From: Pseudomonadales bacterium
Lineage (GTDB): Bacteria; Pseudomonadota; Gammaproteobacteria; Pseudomonadales; Azotimanducaceae
Direction of reading: 5' to 3'
DNA: 37,979 nt
Assembly: GCA_007131295.1 (NCBI GenBank)
Contig: SLQW01000215.1
Coordinates: forward strand, 1-37,979
In this document: one piece after another, positions 17,533 to 25,675 of the stretch
Position numbering within the stretch: position 1 is the first letter of the stretch
How the letters are laid out: every line of letters starts with the position of its first letter
Notes under the pieces: model-generated
The model's database searches: none
Told to the model about the DNA's origin: nothing
The model's input: only the letters and a program-made list of their open reading frames with translations
Translations under genes and position numbers: made by a program

Positions 17533-18660
17533 ATGGCAGACAAACCCCTTGGCGGCGCCGGACTGCGTGGACAGAGTGCTGGAACCACGGCCCTTTGCAC
17601 CGTGGGCAAGACGGGCAGTGGCCTGACCTACCGCGGTTTCGACATCGAGGAGTTGAGCGAGAAGGCCCGCTTCGAGGAAGTCGCCTACCTGCTCCTCAAA
17701 GGCAAGCTGCCGAATCAGGCGGAACTCGATGACTACATCAATAAGCTCAAGTCTCTGCGCGGCTTGCCGCAGCCACTGAAGACCGTGCTCGAGCAAATCC
17801 CGAAGACCGCCCATCCCATGGACGTAATGCGCACGGGCACCTCCATGCTCGGCAACCTGGAGACGGAAGCGAGCTTCGATGAGCAGGGCGATCAGGCTGA
17901 TCGCCTGCTGGCCGCACTGCCCTCCATCATCTGCTACTGGTACCGCTTCTCCCACGACGGCGAGCGGATCGAGACCGAGACCGACGACGATTCTGTCGGC
18001 GCCCACTTCCTGAACATGCTGCGCGGCTCGGCACCGTCGAAGCTGCATGCAGACGTGATGAACGTGTCGCTCATCCTCTACGCCGAGCACGAGTTCAACG
18101 CTTCGACCTTCACCGCTCGGGTCTGTGCCTCGACGCTGTCGGATATTCACTCCTGCGTCACCGGCGCCATCGGCTCGCTGCGCGGCCCACTCCACGGCGG
18201 CGCCAATGAGGCAGCCATGGACATGATCGAGAAGTGGTCGTCAGCCGAGGAAGCCGAGCGAGAGATTCTCGGCATGCTCGAGCGCAAGGAAAAGATCATG
18301 GGCTTCGGCCACGCGATCTATCGCGAGTCCGACCCGCGCAATGCCATCATCAAGCAGTGGGCAGAAAAGCTGGCCGCTGACGTCGGCGACAAGGTGCTCT
18401 ATCCCGTATCCGTCCGCGTCGAAGAGGTGATGTGGCGCGAGAAGAAGCTGTTCTGCAATGCGGATTTCTTCCACGCCAGTGCGTACCACTTCATGGACAT
18501 TCCCACCAAGCTGTTCACGCCGATCTTCGTTTGTTCCCGGGTGACGGGCTGGTGTGCACACGTGTTCGAGCAGCGCGCCAACAATCGGATCATCCGCCCG
18601 AGCGCGGACTACACCGGACCCGAGAAGAGTGCATGGGTACCCATAGAGAAGCGCGCCTGA
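17533..18660 (+). CDS. prpC: 2-methylcitrate synthase
   Basis: Condenses propionyl-CoA with oxaloacetate to 2-methylcitrate. The 375-residue length and short N-terminus (AGLRGQSAGTTALCTVGKTGSGLTYRGFDIEEL) fit PrpC and not the longer TCA citrate synthase. The catalytic triad is visible: His in GPLHGGANEAAM (about 222), His in GFGHAIYRESDPR (about 260) and Asp in CNADFFHASAYH (about 311). YAEHEFNASTFTARV is intact. GAGGAG precedes the ATG. It lies 72 nt after prpB. A GC-rich hairpin pair follows in the 109-nt gap before acnD. Confidence 0.96.
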   Translation: MADKPLGGAGLRGQSAGTTALCTVGKTGSGLTYRGFDIEELSEKARFEEVAYLLLKGKLPNQAELDDYINKLKSLRGLPQPLKTVLEQIPKTAHPMDVMRTGTSMLGNLETEASFDEQGDQADRLLAALPSIICYWYRFSHDGERIETETDDDSVGAHFLNMLRGSAPSKLHADVMNVSLILYAEHEFNASTFTARVCASTLSDIHSCVTGAIGSLRGPLHGGANEAAMDMIEKWSSAEEAEREILGMLERKEKIMGFGHAIYRESDPRNAIIKQWAEKLAADVGDKVLYPVSVRVEEVMWREKKLFCNADFFHASAYHFMDIPTKLFTPIFVCSRVTGWCAHVFEQRANNRIIRPSADYTGPEKSAWVPIEKRA

Positions 18661-18670
18661 CGAGGCGCGC

Positions 18671-18730
18671 TGCCGGCGCGGCCCTTGCGCTGCGCCGGCA
18701 TTTACGGGCGCTTGGGAGTGACGCTCCCAG
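18671..18730 (+). other. Two hairpins between prpC and acnD
   Basis: A perfect 9-bp stem TGCCGGCGC / GCGCCGGCA (18671-18679, 18692-18700) is followed by TTTACGG, then a second hairpin TGGGAG-TGACG-CTCCCA (18713-18729). Neither has a proper U-run, so they may be partial attenuators or RNA stability elements and not terminators. Confidence 0.4.
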
Positions 18731-18769
18731 TGTCCAGATTCGAATCAGCTTCCACGGAAAATACAGGTC

Positions 18770-21364
18770 ATGAACAGCCGCTACAGGAAACCGCTTCCCG
18801 GCACCGATCTCGACTTCTTCGACGTTCGTGAGGCGGTCGACGCCATTCGCCCCGGGGCCTATGCGACCCTGCCGTTCACTTCCCGCGTGCTCGCCGAGCA
18901 GCTGGTGCGGCGTTGCGATCCGGAGACGCTCGACGAATGCCTCCGCCAGATCGTCGAGCGCCGCCGCGACCTGGACTTCCCCTGGTATCCGGCAAGGGTG
19001 GTGTGCCACGACATTCTGGGCCAGACCGCACTGGTGGACTTGGCCGGGTTACGCGACGCCATCGCCGAGCAGGGCGGCGACCCTGCCAAGGTGAACCCGG
19101 TGGTTCCGACCCAGCTTATCGTCGACCATTCGCTGGCGGTGGAGCACGCCGGCTTCGAAAAAGATGCCTTCGAGAAAAACCGCGAGGTTGAGGAACGCCG
19201 TAACGCCGACCGTTTCCACTTCATCAACTGGTGCAAGGACGCTTTCGAGAACGTGGACGTGATTCCGCCCGGTAATGGCATCATGCACCAGATCAACCTG
19301 GAGAAGATGTCTCCGGTGGTGCAGGTCCAGGACGGTGTCGCCTACCCCGACACCTGTGTCGGCACCGACAGCCATACGCCCATGGTGGACGCGCTCGGGG
19401 TGATTTCCGTGGGTGTGGGCGGGCTCGAGGCGGAGTCCGTGATGCTTGGCCGAGCGTCCATGATGCGCCTGCCCGACATCGTTGGCGTGGAGCTCACCGG
19501 CAGGCTGAAGCCTGGCATCAATGGCACTGATCTGGTCCTCGCGATGACGGACTATTTGCGGCGAGAGCGTGTCGTAGGTGCGTACCTCGAGTTCTTCGGC
19601 GAGGGAGCGGACAGCCTCTCCGTCGGCGATCGCGCCACCATCTCGAATATGACGCCGGAATACGGCGCCACCGCTGCGATGTTCTACATCGATGACCAGA
19701 CCATCGACTACCTCCGGATCACCGGTCGCGATGACGAGCAGGTCAAACTCGTCGAACTCTATGCCAAGCACGTTGGCCTGTGGGCGGACGCCCTGAAGAC
19801 CGCCGAGTACGAAAGAGTACTGTCCTTTGATCTGTCCAAGGTCGAGCGCACGCTCGCCGGGCCCTCGAATCCCCACGCCCTGCTTCCAGCCTCCCAGCTG
19901 GCCGAGCGAGGCATCGCCGGCAAGTGGGAGGAGCGGGAAGGCCAGATGCCCGACGGGGCCACGATCATCGCTGCGATCACGAGCTGCACGAACACGTCGA
20001 ACCCGCGCAACATGATCGCGGCTGGACTGATCGCCCGGAACGCGAACCGGCTCGGACTCGAACGCAAGCCCTGGGTGAAGACCTCGCTCGCGCCTGGGTC
20101 GAAGACGGTGAAGACCTATCTCGGCGAATCGGGCCTGCTGCCCGAACTCGAGCAGCTCGGCTTCGGAGTGGTCGCGTTCGCCTGCACCACCTGCAACGGC
20201 ATGAGCGGTGCGCTGGATCCGAAGATTCAGCAGGAAATCATCGACCGCGACCTTTATTCGGTTGCGGTACTCTCCGGCAACCGGAACTTCGACGGCCGCA
20301 TCCATCCCTACGCGAAGCAGGCCTTCCTCGCCTCGCCGCCGCTGGTGGTGGCCTACGCCATCGCCGGAACCATCCGCTTCGACATCGAGCAGGACGCGCT
20401 CGGACACGACGCCAACGGCAATCCCATCACCTTGAAGGACATCTGGCCTGCGGACGAGGAGATCGACGCCATCGTCCGCGAGTTCGTGAAGCCGCAACAG
20501 TTCCGGGACGTCTATGACCCGATGTTCATCCGCGTCACGGACACCACAGGCAAAGTATCGCCGCTGTACGAGTGGCGCCCGCAGAGCACCTACATTCGCC
20601 GGCCGCCGTACTGGGAAGGCGCGCTCGCTGGCGAGCGCGCGCTCGAAGGCATGCGGCCGTTGGCAGTGCTTGGCGATAACATCACCACCGATCATCTCTC
20701 GCCGTCGAACGCGATCCTGTTGGACAGCGCCGCCGGCGAGTATCTGGCGAAGATGGGCCTGCCCGAAGAGGACTTCAATTCCTACGCTACCCACCGCGGT
20801 GATCACCTCACCGCGCAGCGCGCCACGTTCGCGAACCCGAAACTCGTCAACGAGATGGCGGTGGTGGACGGCAAGGTGAAGCAGGGGTCGCTCGCGCGCA
20901 TCGAGCCCGAAGGCGAGGTCACCCGCATGTGGGAGGCCATCGAGACCTACATGGAACGCAAACAGCCGCTGATCATCATTGCCGGAGCCGACTACGGTCA
21001 GGGTTCGTCCCGAGACTGGGCGGCGAAGGGCGTGCGGCTCGCGGGCGTGGAAGCCATCGTCGCCGAAGGTTTCGAGCGCATCCACCGCACGAACCTGATC
21101 GGCATGGGCGTCCTGCCGTTGCAGTTCGAAGAAGGCACGACGCGCAAGACGCTCGACATAGACGGCACCGAGACCTTCGACGTGATCGGCACACCCGCTC
21201 CGCAGGCAACACTGACGCTTGTGATCCATCGCCGCAACGGCGAGCAGGTCGAAGTCCCCGTGATCTGCCGCCTGGACACCGCGGAAGAAGTCTCCATCTA
21301 CGATGCCGGCGGCGTGCTGCAACGCTTTGCCAAGGACTTCCTCGAGGCCGAGGCAGCCGCCTGA
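18770..21364 (+). CDS. acnD: Fe/S-dependent 2-methylisocitrate dehydratase AcnD
   Basis: An 864-residue aconitase-superfamily [4Fe-4S] enzyme that dehydrates 2-methylcitrate to trans-2-methylaconitate; with PrpF it replaces PrpD. The cluster cysteines sit in SCTNTSNPRN (about 405) and CTTCNGMSGALDP (about 471-474). GTDSHTPMVDALGVISVGVGG, the linker and the C-terminal swivelling domain with GADYGQGSSRDWAAKG are all intact. Length and the opening NSRYRKPLPGTDLDFFD fit AcnD, not AcnA (about 890) or AcnB (about 865 but with different domain order). The ribosome site is weak (ACAGG). Upstream prpC and downstream prpF fix the role. Confidence 0.95.
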   Translation: MNSRYRKPLPGTDLDFFDVREAVDAIRPGAYATLPFTSRVLAEQLVRRCDPETLDECLRQIVERRRDLDFPWYPARVVCHDILGQTALVDLAGLRDAIAEQGGDPAKVNPVVPTQLIVDHSLAVEHAGFEKDAFEKNREVEERRNADRFHFINWCKDAFENVDVIPPGNGIMHQINLEKMSPVVQVQDGVAYPDTCVGTDSHTPMVDALGVISVGVGGLEAESVMLGRASMMRLPDIVGVELTGRLKPGINGTDLVLAMTDYLRRERVVGAYLEFFGEGADSLSVGDRATISNMTPEYGATAAMFYIDDQTIDYLRITGRDDEQVKLVELYAKHVGLWADALKTAEYERVLSFDLSKVERTLAGPSNPHALLPASQLAERGIAGKWEEREGQMPDGATIIAAITSCTNTSNPRNMIAAGLIARNANRLGLERKPWVKTSLAPGSKTVKTYLGESGLLPELEQLGFGVVAFACTTCNGMSGALDPKIQQEIIDRDLYSVAVLSGNRNFDGRIHPYAKQAFLASPPLVVAYAIAGTIRFDIEQDALGHDANGNPITLKDIWPADEEIDAIVREFVKPQQFRDVYDPMFIRVTDTTGKVSPLYEWRPQSTYIRRPPYWEGALAGERALEGMRPLAVLGDNITTDHLSPSNAILLDSAAGEYLAKMGLPEEDFNSYATHRGDHLTAQRATFANPKLVNEMAVVDGKVKQGSLARIEPEGEVTRMWEAIETYMERKQPLIIIAGADYGQGSSRDWAAKGVRLAGVEAIVAEGFERIHRTNLIGMGVLPLQFEEGTTRKTLDIDGTETFDVIGTPAPQATLTLVIHRRNGEQVEVPVICRLDTAEEVSIYDAGGVLQRFAKDFLEAEAAA

Positions 21365-21374
21365 CGACCACTGC

Positions 21375-21400
21375 GACCCGCCGGCCACCGCCGGCGGGTC
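21375..21400 (+). other. Perfect hairpin between acnD and prpF
   Basis: GACCCGCCGGC, loop CACC and GCCGGCGGGTC form a perfect 11-bp GC-rich stem in the 54-nt gap. It is followed by AGAAACGG, not a T-run, so an intercistronic RNA processing or stabilising element is more likely than a terminator. Confidence 0.5.
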
Positions 21401-21418
21401 AGAAACGGAAGCGACACC

Positions 21419-22597
21419 ATGCCCCACGTCCCCCAGATTCGGATTCCCGCCACCTATATGCGCGGCGGGACCAGCAAGGGCGTGTTCTTCAAGCTCGACG
21501 ACCTGCCCGAACGTGCCCGCGAACCGGGCCCTGCCCGGGATGCCCTGCTGCTGCGGGTAATCGGCAGCCCAGACCCCTACGGTAAGCACACCGATGGCAT
21601 GGGCGGCGCCACGTCGAGCACCAGTAAGAGCGTTATCCTGTCGCGGAGCAGTCGTGACGACCACGATGTCGACTACCTTTTCGGACAGGTGTCCATCGAC
21701 AGCGCGTTCGTCGACTGGTCCGGCAACTGCGGCAACCTCTCCGCCGCGGTGGGACCGTTCGCGATCAGCAACGGTCTCGTCGATCCGGCCCGGGTGCCGG
21801 AGAACGGCATCGCCACCGTGCGCATCTGGCAGGTGAACATCGGCAAGACCATCGTCGCTCACGTGCCCATTACCAACGGTGAGGTGCAGGAGACCGGCGA
21901 CTTCGAACTCGACGGCGTCACCTTCCCGGCAGCGGAGATTCCGGTGGAGTTCATGGATCCGGCCGACGGCGAGGGCGCGATGTTCCCCACCGGTAATCTG
22001 GTGGACGAGATCGATGTCCCGGGCATCGGCAAGTTGGCCGCGACCCTGATCAACGCCGGCATCCCCACCATCTTCGTGGACGCAGACAGCATTGGCTACA
22101 CAGGAATGGAGCTGCAGGACGACATCAACGGCGACCCGCAGAAGCTCGCGTTCTTCGAGACCCTGCGTGCGCACGGCGCCGTGCATATGGGTCTGATCAA
22201 GGACCCGGCCGAGGCAGCGCAGCGGCAGCACACGCCGAAAATCGCTTTCGTTGCACCTCCGGCAGACTACGTCGCTTCCAGCGGCAAGGCGGTGAACGCC
22301 GGCGAGGTGGACCTTCTGGTGCGGGCGTTGTCCATGGGCAAGCTGCACCATGCCATGATGGGTACTGCCGCCGTCGCCATCGGTGCAGCAGCCGCCGTAC
22401 CCGGGACGCTCGTGAACCGGGCCGCAGGTGGCGGGGAACGCAACTCGGTTTTATTCGGACATCCTTCCGGAACGCTGCGGGTGGGGGCCGAGGCGGCGCA
22501 AGTGAACGGCGAGTGGACTGCCACCAAGGCCGTCATGAGCCGCAGCGCGCGCGTCCTCATGGAAGGCTTCGTGCGGATTCCGGGCGACAGCTTTTGA
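21419..22597 (+). CDS. prpF: 2-methylaconitate cis-trans isomerase PrpF
   Basis: A 392-residue protein with the diaminopimelate-epimerase-like fold that isomerises trans-2-methylaconitate made by AcnD to the cis form for hydration. The signatures RGGTSKGVFFKLDDLP (about 15-30), TDGMGGATSSTSKSVIL (about 59-75) and DWSGNCGNLSAAVGPFAI (about 100-117, active-site Cys region) are present, as is the C-terminal GHPSGTLRVGAE block. GGAAG precedes the ATG. It lies 54 nt after acnD, separated by the perfect hairpin. A 7-bp GCGCGCC/GGCGCGC pair follows the stop. Confidence 0.96.
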   Translation: MPHVPQIRIPATYMRGGTSKGVFFKLDDLPERAREPGPARDALLLRVIGSPDPYGKHTDGMGGATSSTSKSVILSRSSRDDHDVDYLFGQVSIDSAFVDWSGNCGNLSAAVGPFAISNGLVDPARVPENGIATVRIWQVNIGKTIVAHVPITNGEVQETGDFELDGVTFPAAEIPVEFMDPADGEGAMFPTGNLVDEIDVPGIGKLAATLINAGIPTIFVDADSIGYTGMELQDDINGDPQKLAFFETLRAHGAVHMGLIKDPAEAAQRQHTPKIAFVAPPADYVASSGKAVNAGEVDLLVRALSMGKLHHAMMGTAAVAIGAAAAVPGTLVNRAAGGGERNSVLFGHPSGTLRVGAEAAQVNGEWTATKAVMSRSARVLMEGFVRIPGDSF

Positions 22598-22665
22598 TCG
22601 GTTGCCACAAGCGACGCGCGCCAACTGACGACTGAACCAGGGCGCGCCACGGAGACGCTCAACCC

Positions 22666-23817
22666 GTGAAGCTGATTATCAAGCTCGTGGCGGGCATTCT
22701 GCTCGGCGTCATCGTGGGGCTCTTCGCGCCGGCTTGGGCCACTCAAGCGCTGCTGACCTTCAAGCAGGCCTTTGGCCAATTGCTGTTCTTCGTCATTCCG
22801 CTCTTGATCCTGTTCTTCATCACCAGCGGGATCGCGCATCTGCCCACTGGTTCCGGCCGGATGCTGGGGTGGACGCTGGGCATCGCCTACCTGTCTACCC
22901 TGGGCGCCGGCCTGTTCGCGTTTCTGGCGGCAGCAGCGCTCGTCCCGAGGCTCACCGCAGCGGATGGCATCACCCCGCCCGCCGACGAAGCGGTGCTGAC
23001 CGCGTTCTTCGAGCTGCAGATCCCACCGCCCCTGGAGATCATGACCGCCCTCATCCTCGCCTTTGTTTTCGGGCTAGGCATCGCGGCCACGGGTGCCGAG
23101 CGACTGCGCAACCTCGCGGATGAGGGCCGCGACGTCATTCGCCTGCTGCTGCTGCACATCATCATCCCGCTGCTGCCGTTCTACATCGCGGGGGTGTTCG
23201 CAGAGCTCGCCGCTGCCGGCACTGTGTTCCGAACTCTGCAGGCCTTCGGCGTCATTCTCGTGCTTTCGTTCGCGCTGCACTGGCTGTGGATCGGCGTGCT
23301 GTTCGGCATCGCTGCCGTCCGCGCTGGACGTTCGCCCTTCGGACTCGTGCGCAACATGCTGCCAGCCTACTTCACCGCGCTCGGCACCATGTCGAGCGCG
23401 GCGACGATCCCGATCACGCTGCAAGCCGTGCGCGCCAACGAGGTCGACGAGGCGGTAGCGGATTTCGCCGTACCGCTTTGCGCCACGACGCACCTGTCAG
23501 GATCCACGATCACCATCGTCAGCTGCGCGGTGGCGGTGATGGTGCTGCACGAAGCGCTCGTGCTGCCCTCGCTCATGACCATGCTGCCGTTCATTCTCAC
23601 CCTGGGCGTGGTGATGCTGGCCGCACCCGGCGTCCCGGGTGGGGCGGTAATGGCGGCAGTGGGGCTGCTCGGTTCCATGCTCGGGTTTGGCGAGTCCGCC
23701 ATCGCGCTGATGATCGCGCTGTACATGGCCCAGGACAGCTTCGGCACCGCCTGCAACGTCACCGGCGACGGCGCCATCGCCCTGCTCGTCGACGCCCGCA
23801 CACCCTCCGCATCCTGA
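22666..23817 (+). CDS. Dicarboxylate/amino acid:cation symporter (DAACS family)
   Basis: A 383-residue multi-pass inner-membrane transporter of the SLC1-like DAACS family, which imports dicarboxylates or acidic/neutral amino acids with Na+ or H+. About eight hydrophobic segments plus re-entrant loops are visible; the family hairpin SSAATIPITLQA (about 244-255), HLSGSTITIVSCAVAVM, and the C-terminal CNVTGDGAIALLVD (about 362-375, equivalent to the NVxGD substrate region) are present. It uses a GTG start with GGAG 12 nt upstream. Its position as last gene of the methylcitrate operon suggests import of a substrate that yields propionyl-CoA or of a tricarboxylate intermediate; this is inference. 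Confidence 0.9.
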   Translation: MKLIIKLVAGILLGVIVGLFAPAWATQALLTFKQAFGQLLFFVIPLLILFFITSGIAHLPTGSGRMLGWTLGIAYLSTLGAGLFAFLAAAALVPRLTAADGITPPADEAVLTAFFELQIPPPLEIMTALILAFVFGLGIAATGAERLRNLADEGRDVIRLLLLHIIIPLLPFYIAGVFAELAAAGTVFRTLQAFGVILVLSFALHWLWIGVLFGIAAVRAGRSPFGLVRNMLPAYFTALGTMSSAATIPITLQAVRANEVDEAVADFAVPLCATTHLSGSTITIVSCAVAVMVLHEALVLPSLMTMLPFILTLGVVMLAAPGVPGGAVMAAVGLLGSMLGFGESAIALMIALYMAQDSFGTACNVTGDGAIALLVDARTPSAS

Positions 23818-23847
23818 CCGCCCCCAGAAAGGAACCGGCATCTCCCT

Positions 23848-23965
23848 GTGGGAAGGTGTGCAGCGCACAGCGCTGCGCGCCGATTGCTGACTGCCCCCAG
23901 TTGCCAGCGCATGATCCGAGCCGGGTGGCAATCGGCGCGCCGGCTGCGCCGGCACGCCTTCCCAC
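23848..23965. repeat. Pair of inverted REP-like palindromes (BIME-like)
   Basis: Two REP-like elements face each other. The left one is GTGGGAAGG followed by stem GGTGTGCAGCGC / GCGCTGCGCGCC (23855-23866, 23870-23881; two wobble pairs). The right one has stem GGCGCGCCGGC / GCCGGCACGCC (23934-23944, 23948-23958) ending CTTCCCAC at 23965. In addition GCGCGCCGATTGC (23875-23887) is a perfect inverted match of GCAATCGGCGCGC (23928-23940), so the whole unit can fold as one long structure. It sits after the methylcitrate operon and may protect its mRNA end or act as a terminator-like element. Confidence 0.7.
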
Positions 23966-23998
23966 GTTAGGCTTGCCGTCCTACGAGGGAGACCAACC

Positions 23999-24865
23999 AT
24001 GCTCAAAGCCATGAACCGCGTGCTGCTGGCGACGAATGAACCGGAGGCTGCCAGCCTGCAGTGGCAGCAACTGCTCGATGCCGAACCGACCGGACGCGAA
24101 GCCCGGCCCGCACTCGGCGCCGAGGCCCACCTCCTGCGCCTGGGCGACGGCTGGGTGGAACTGCTTGCGCCCACCGGCGACGGCATCGTCGCGGAGGCCG
24201 TCTCGGCGCGGGGCGCGCACCTGTTCGCCGGCGGCTTTACCACCGCTGATCCGGACGGCTTCCGCCGCCATCTCGAGAGCGAGGGCATCGAGCCCTTCAT
24301 CGACGGCGAGCGGCTGATGCTGGATGAGGCCAACTGCGGTGTACCAGGATTGAGGCTGTTCGTCGGCCCCGAAGACCCCCAGCCCGCCGTCGGCCTGGTG
24401 GACCGCTTCTACGAACTCACCGACCTGGTGGCGGACTCCGCTCGGGAGACCGCCCGCGTGGCCCGCGTTCTGGGTCTCGACGACACCGTGTTCGTTCCGA
24501 TTTCCTCGGAACCCTACGGCTACGACGGCACGCTCACGCTGCTCGACCCGGACCGGCTCGACCGTCTGGAGATGATCACCCCGAACCGCAGCGACACCAC
24601 CATGCACCGCTTCTACGAACGGGTCGGTGGTGGGCTCTACATGTGCTTCGCGGAGTCCGGTGAGCTCGAGGAAATCGAGCGTCGCGCCCAGGAAGCGGGC
24701 GCCGGCCACACCGCCGTGCCGCGCGAAGGCAAGCGTGACAGCCTCGGCGCACACACGCTCTTCCTGCACCCCAAGTCGCTCGGCGGCATGATGCTCGGAC
24801 TCTCGCGCCGCAGCTTCGCCTGGACCTGGTCCGGACACCCGGAACGCGTGGAGGTGGCGCCATGA
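23999..24865 (+). CDS. Glyoxalase/VOC-fold domain protein
   Basis: A 288-residue cytoplasmic protein with two betaalphabetabetabeta modules of the vicinal-oxygen-chelate (glyoxalase/dioxygenase) type. MNRVLLATNEPEAASLQWQQLL and the matching strands VELLAP form module 1; VLGLDDTVFVPISSEPYGYDGTLTLLDP and HTLFLHPKSLGGMMLGLSRR, with the metal-ligand-like HP, form the rest. Dioxygenases, epimerases and lyases share this fold, so no reaction is assigned; methylmalonyl-CoA-epimerase-like chemistry is one possibility. GAGGGAGA precedes the ATG. Its stop overlaps the next gene start by 4 nt (ATGA), so the two are co-translated. Confidence 0.8.
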   Translation: MLKAMNRVLLATNEPEAASLQWQQLLDAEPTGREARPALGAEAHLLRLGDGWVELLAPTGDGIVAEAVSARGAHLFAGGFTTADPDGFRRHLESEGIEPFIDGERLMLDEANCGVPGLRLFVGPEDPQPAVGLVDRFYELTDLVADSARETARVARVLGLDDTVFVPISSEPYGYDGTLTLLDPDRLDRLEMITPNRSDTTMHRFYERVGGGLYMCFAESGELEEIERRAQEAGAGHTAVPREGKRDSLGAHTLFLHPKSLGGMMLGLSRRSFAWTWSGHPERVEVAP

Positions 24866-25653
24866 GCACCGTGGTCGACACGCGCGGGGTCCTGGACATC
24901 GATGACGGAGCAGGGGTCCGCGTCCTGACCGTCACCCGCGAGGACGCACTGAACGCCTACAACAACGCCGTCTACGACGCGGTCCGCGATGCCCTGAACG
25001 AGGCCGCGTCGGACCCGGGCATCGCCTGCGTCGTCGTCACCGGGCGCGGCCGTTCCTTCTGCGCCGGGACCGATCTCGGCGAGCTTGCGGAGCCGCCGCG
25101 CTACCGCGACGGGGAGCCCCACGGCTTCGGTCCCTACATCGCCACCGTGGAAGCCTTTCCGAAGCCGCTGATCGCTGCCGTCAACGGCATCGCCGTCGGC
25201 ATCGGCGTCACCTTCCTGCCCCACTGCGACTGCGTGCTGATCTCGGAAAGCGCGCGCTTCCGGGCACCCTTCGTCAGTCTTGGCGTGACCGCGGAGGCCG
25301 GCAGCACCTTCCTGCTGCCGAGCCTGATCGGCTGGCAACGCACGGCGGAGCTGATCTACACCGCGCGCTGGATCGACGGCCCGACGGCGGTGGAGTGGGG
25401 TCTCGGCAGCCGCCTGTGCGCGCCCGAGCAACTCATGCCGGAAACGATGTCCCTCGCAAACGCCATGGCCGAGATGCCCGTGGATTCCCTGGTCGGAACC
25501 AAGAAGCTGCTCCTGGACGCTCGCCTGGATGCTGTCCGCAGTGCCCGCGAGCGGGAGAACGTCACCTTCGCGAACCTGCTCGGGGGACCAGCCAACCGGG
25601 AGGCCCTGGCCGCGTTCCGGGAAAAGCGGCAACCGGACTTCCGCAACCTCTGA
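24862..25653 (+). CDS. Enoyl-CoA hydratase/isomerase family protein
   Basis: A 263-residue crotonase-fold enzyme acting on acyl-CoA thioesters. The two oxyanion-hole segments RGRSFCAGTDL (about 64-74) and AAVNGIAVGIGVTFLPHCD are intact; the catalytic acid is Glu145 in LGVTAEAGSTFLLP, the position of the active Glu in enoyl-CoA isomerases and many hydratases (the other hydratase Glu is not evident), so an isomerase-type reaction is favoured. GGAGG lies inside the end of the preceding VOC gene. It converges on the ene-reductase gene 22 nt downstream. Confidence 0.92.
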   Translation: MSTVVDTRGVLDIDDGAGVRVLTVTREDALNAYNNAVYDAVRDALNEAASDPGIACVVVTGRGRSFCAGTDLGELAEPPRYRDGEPHGFGPYIATVEAFPKPLIAAVNGIAVGIGVTFLPHCDCVLISESARFRAPFVSLGVTAEAGSTFLLPSLIGWQRTAELIYTARWIDGPTAVEWGLGSRLCAPEQLMPETMSLANAMAEMPVDSLVGTKKLLLDARLDAVRSARERENVTFANLLGGPANREALAAFREKRQPDFRNL

Positions 25654-25675
25654 CGGACTCTATGCGGCGCGAGCG

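Noticed and set aside
18770-21364. Housekeeping aconitase AcnA or AcnB
   Set aside because: Opening sequence, domain order and position between prpC and prpF fit AcnD.
19049-22351. An 1100-codon open frame on the minus strand
   Set aside because: It is antisense to acnD and prpF, whose motifs are complete; long antisense frames are common in GC-rich coding DNA and this one shows no family signature.
22616-22647. GCGCGCC/GGCGCGC pair after prpF as a terminator
   Set aside because: Seven base pairs with an 18-nt loop and no T-run; the transporter gene follows at once in the same direction.
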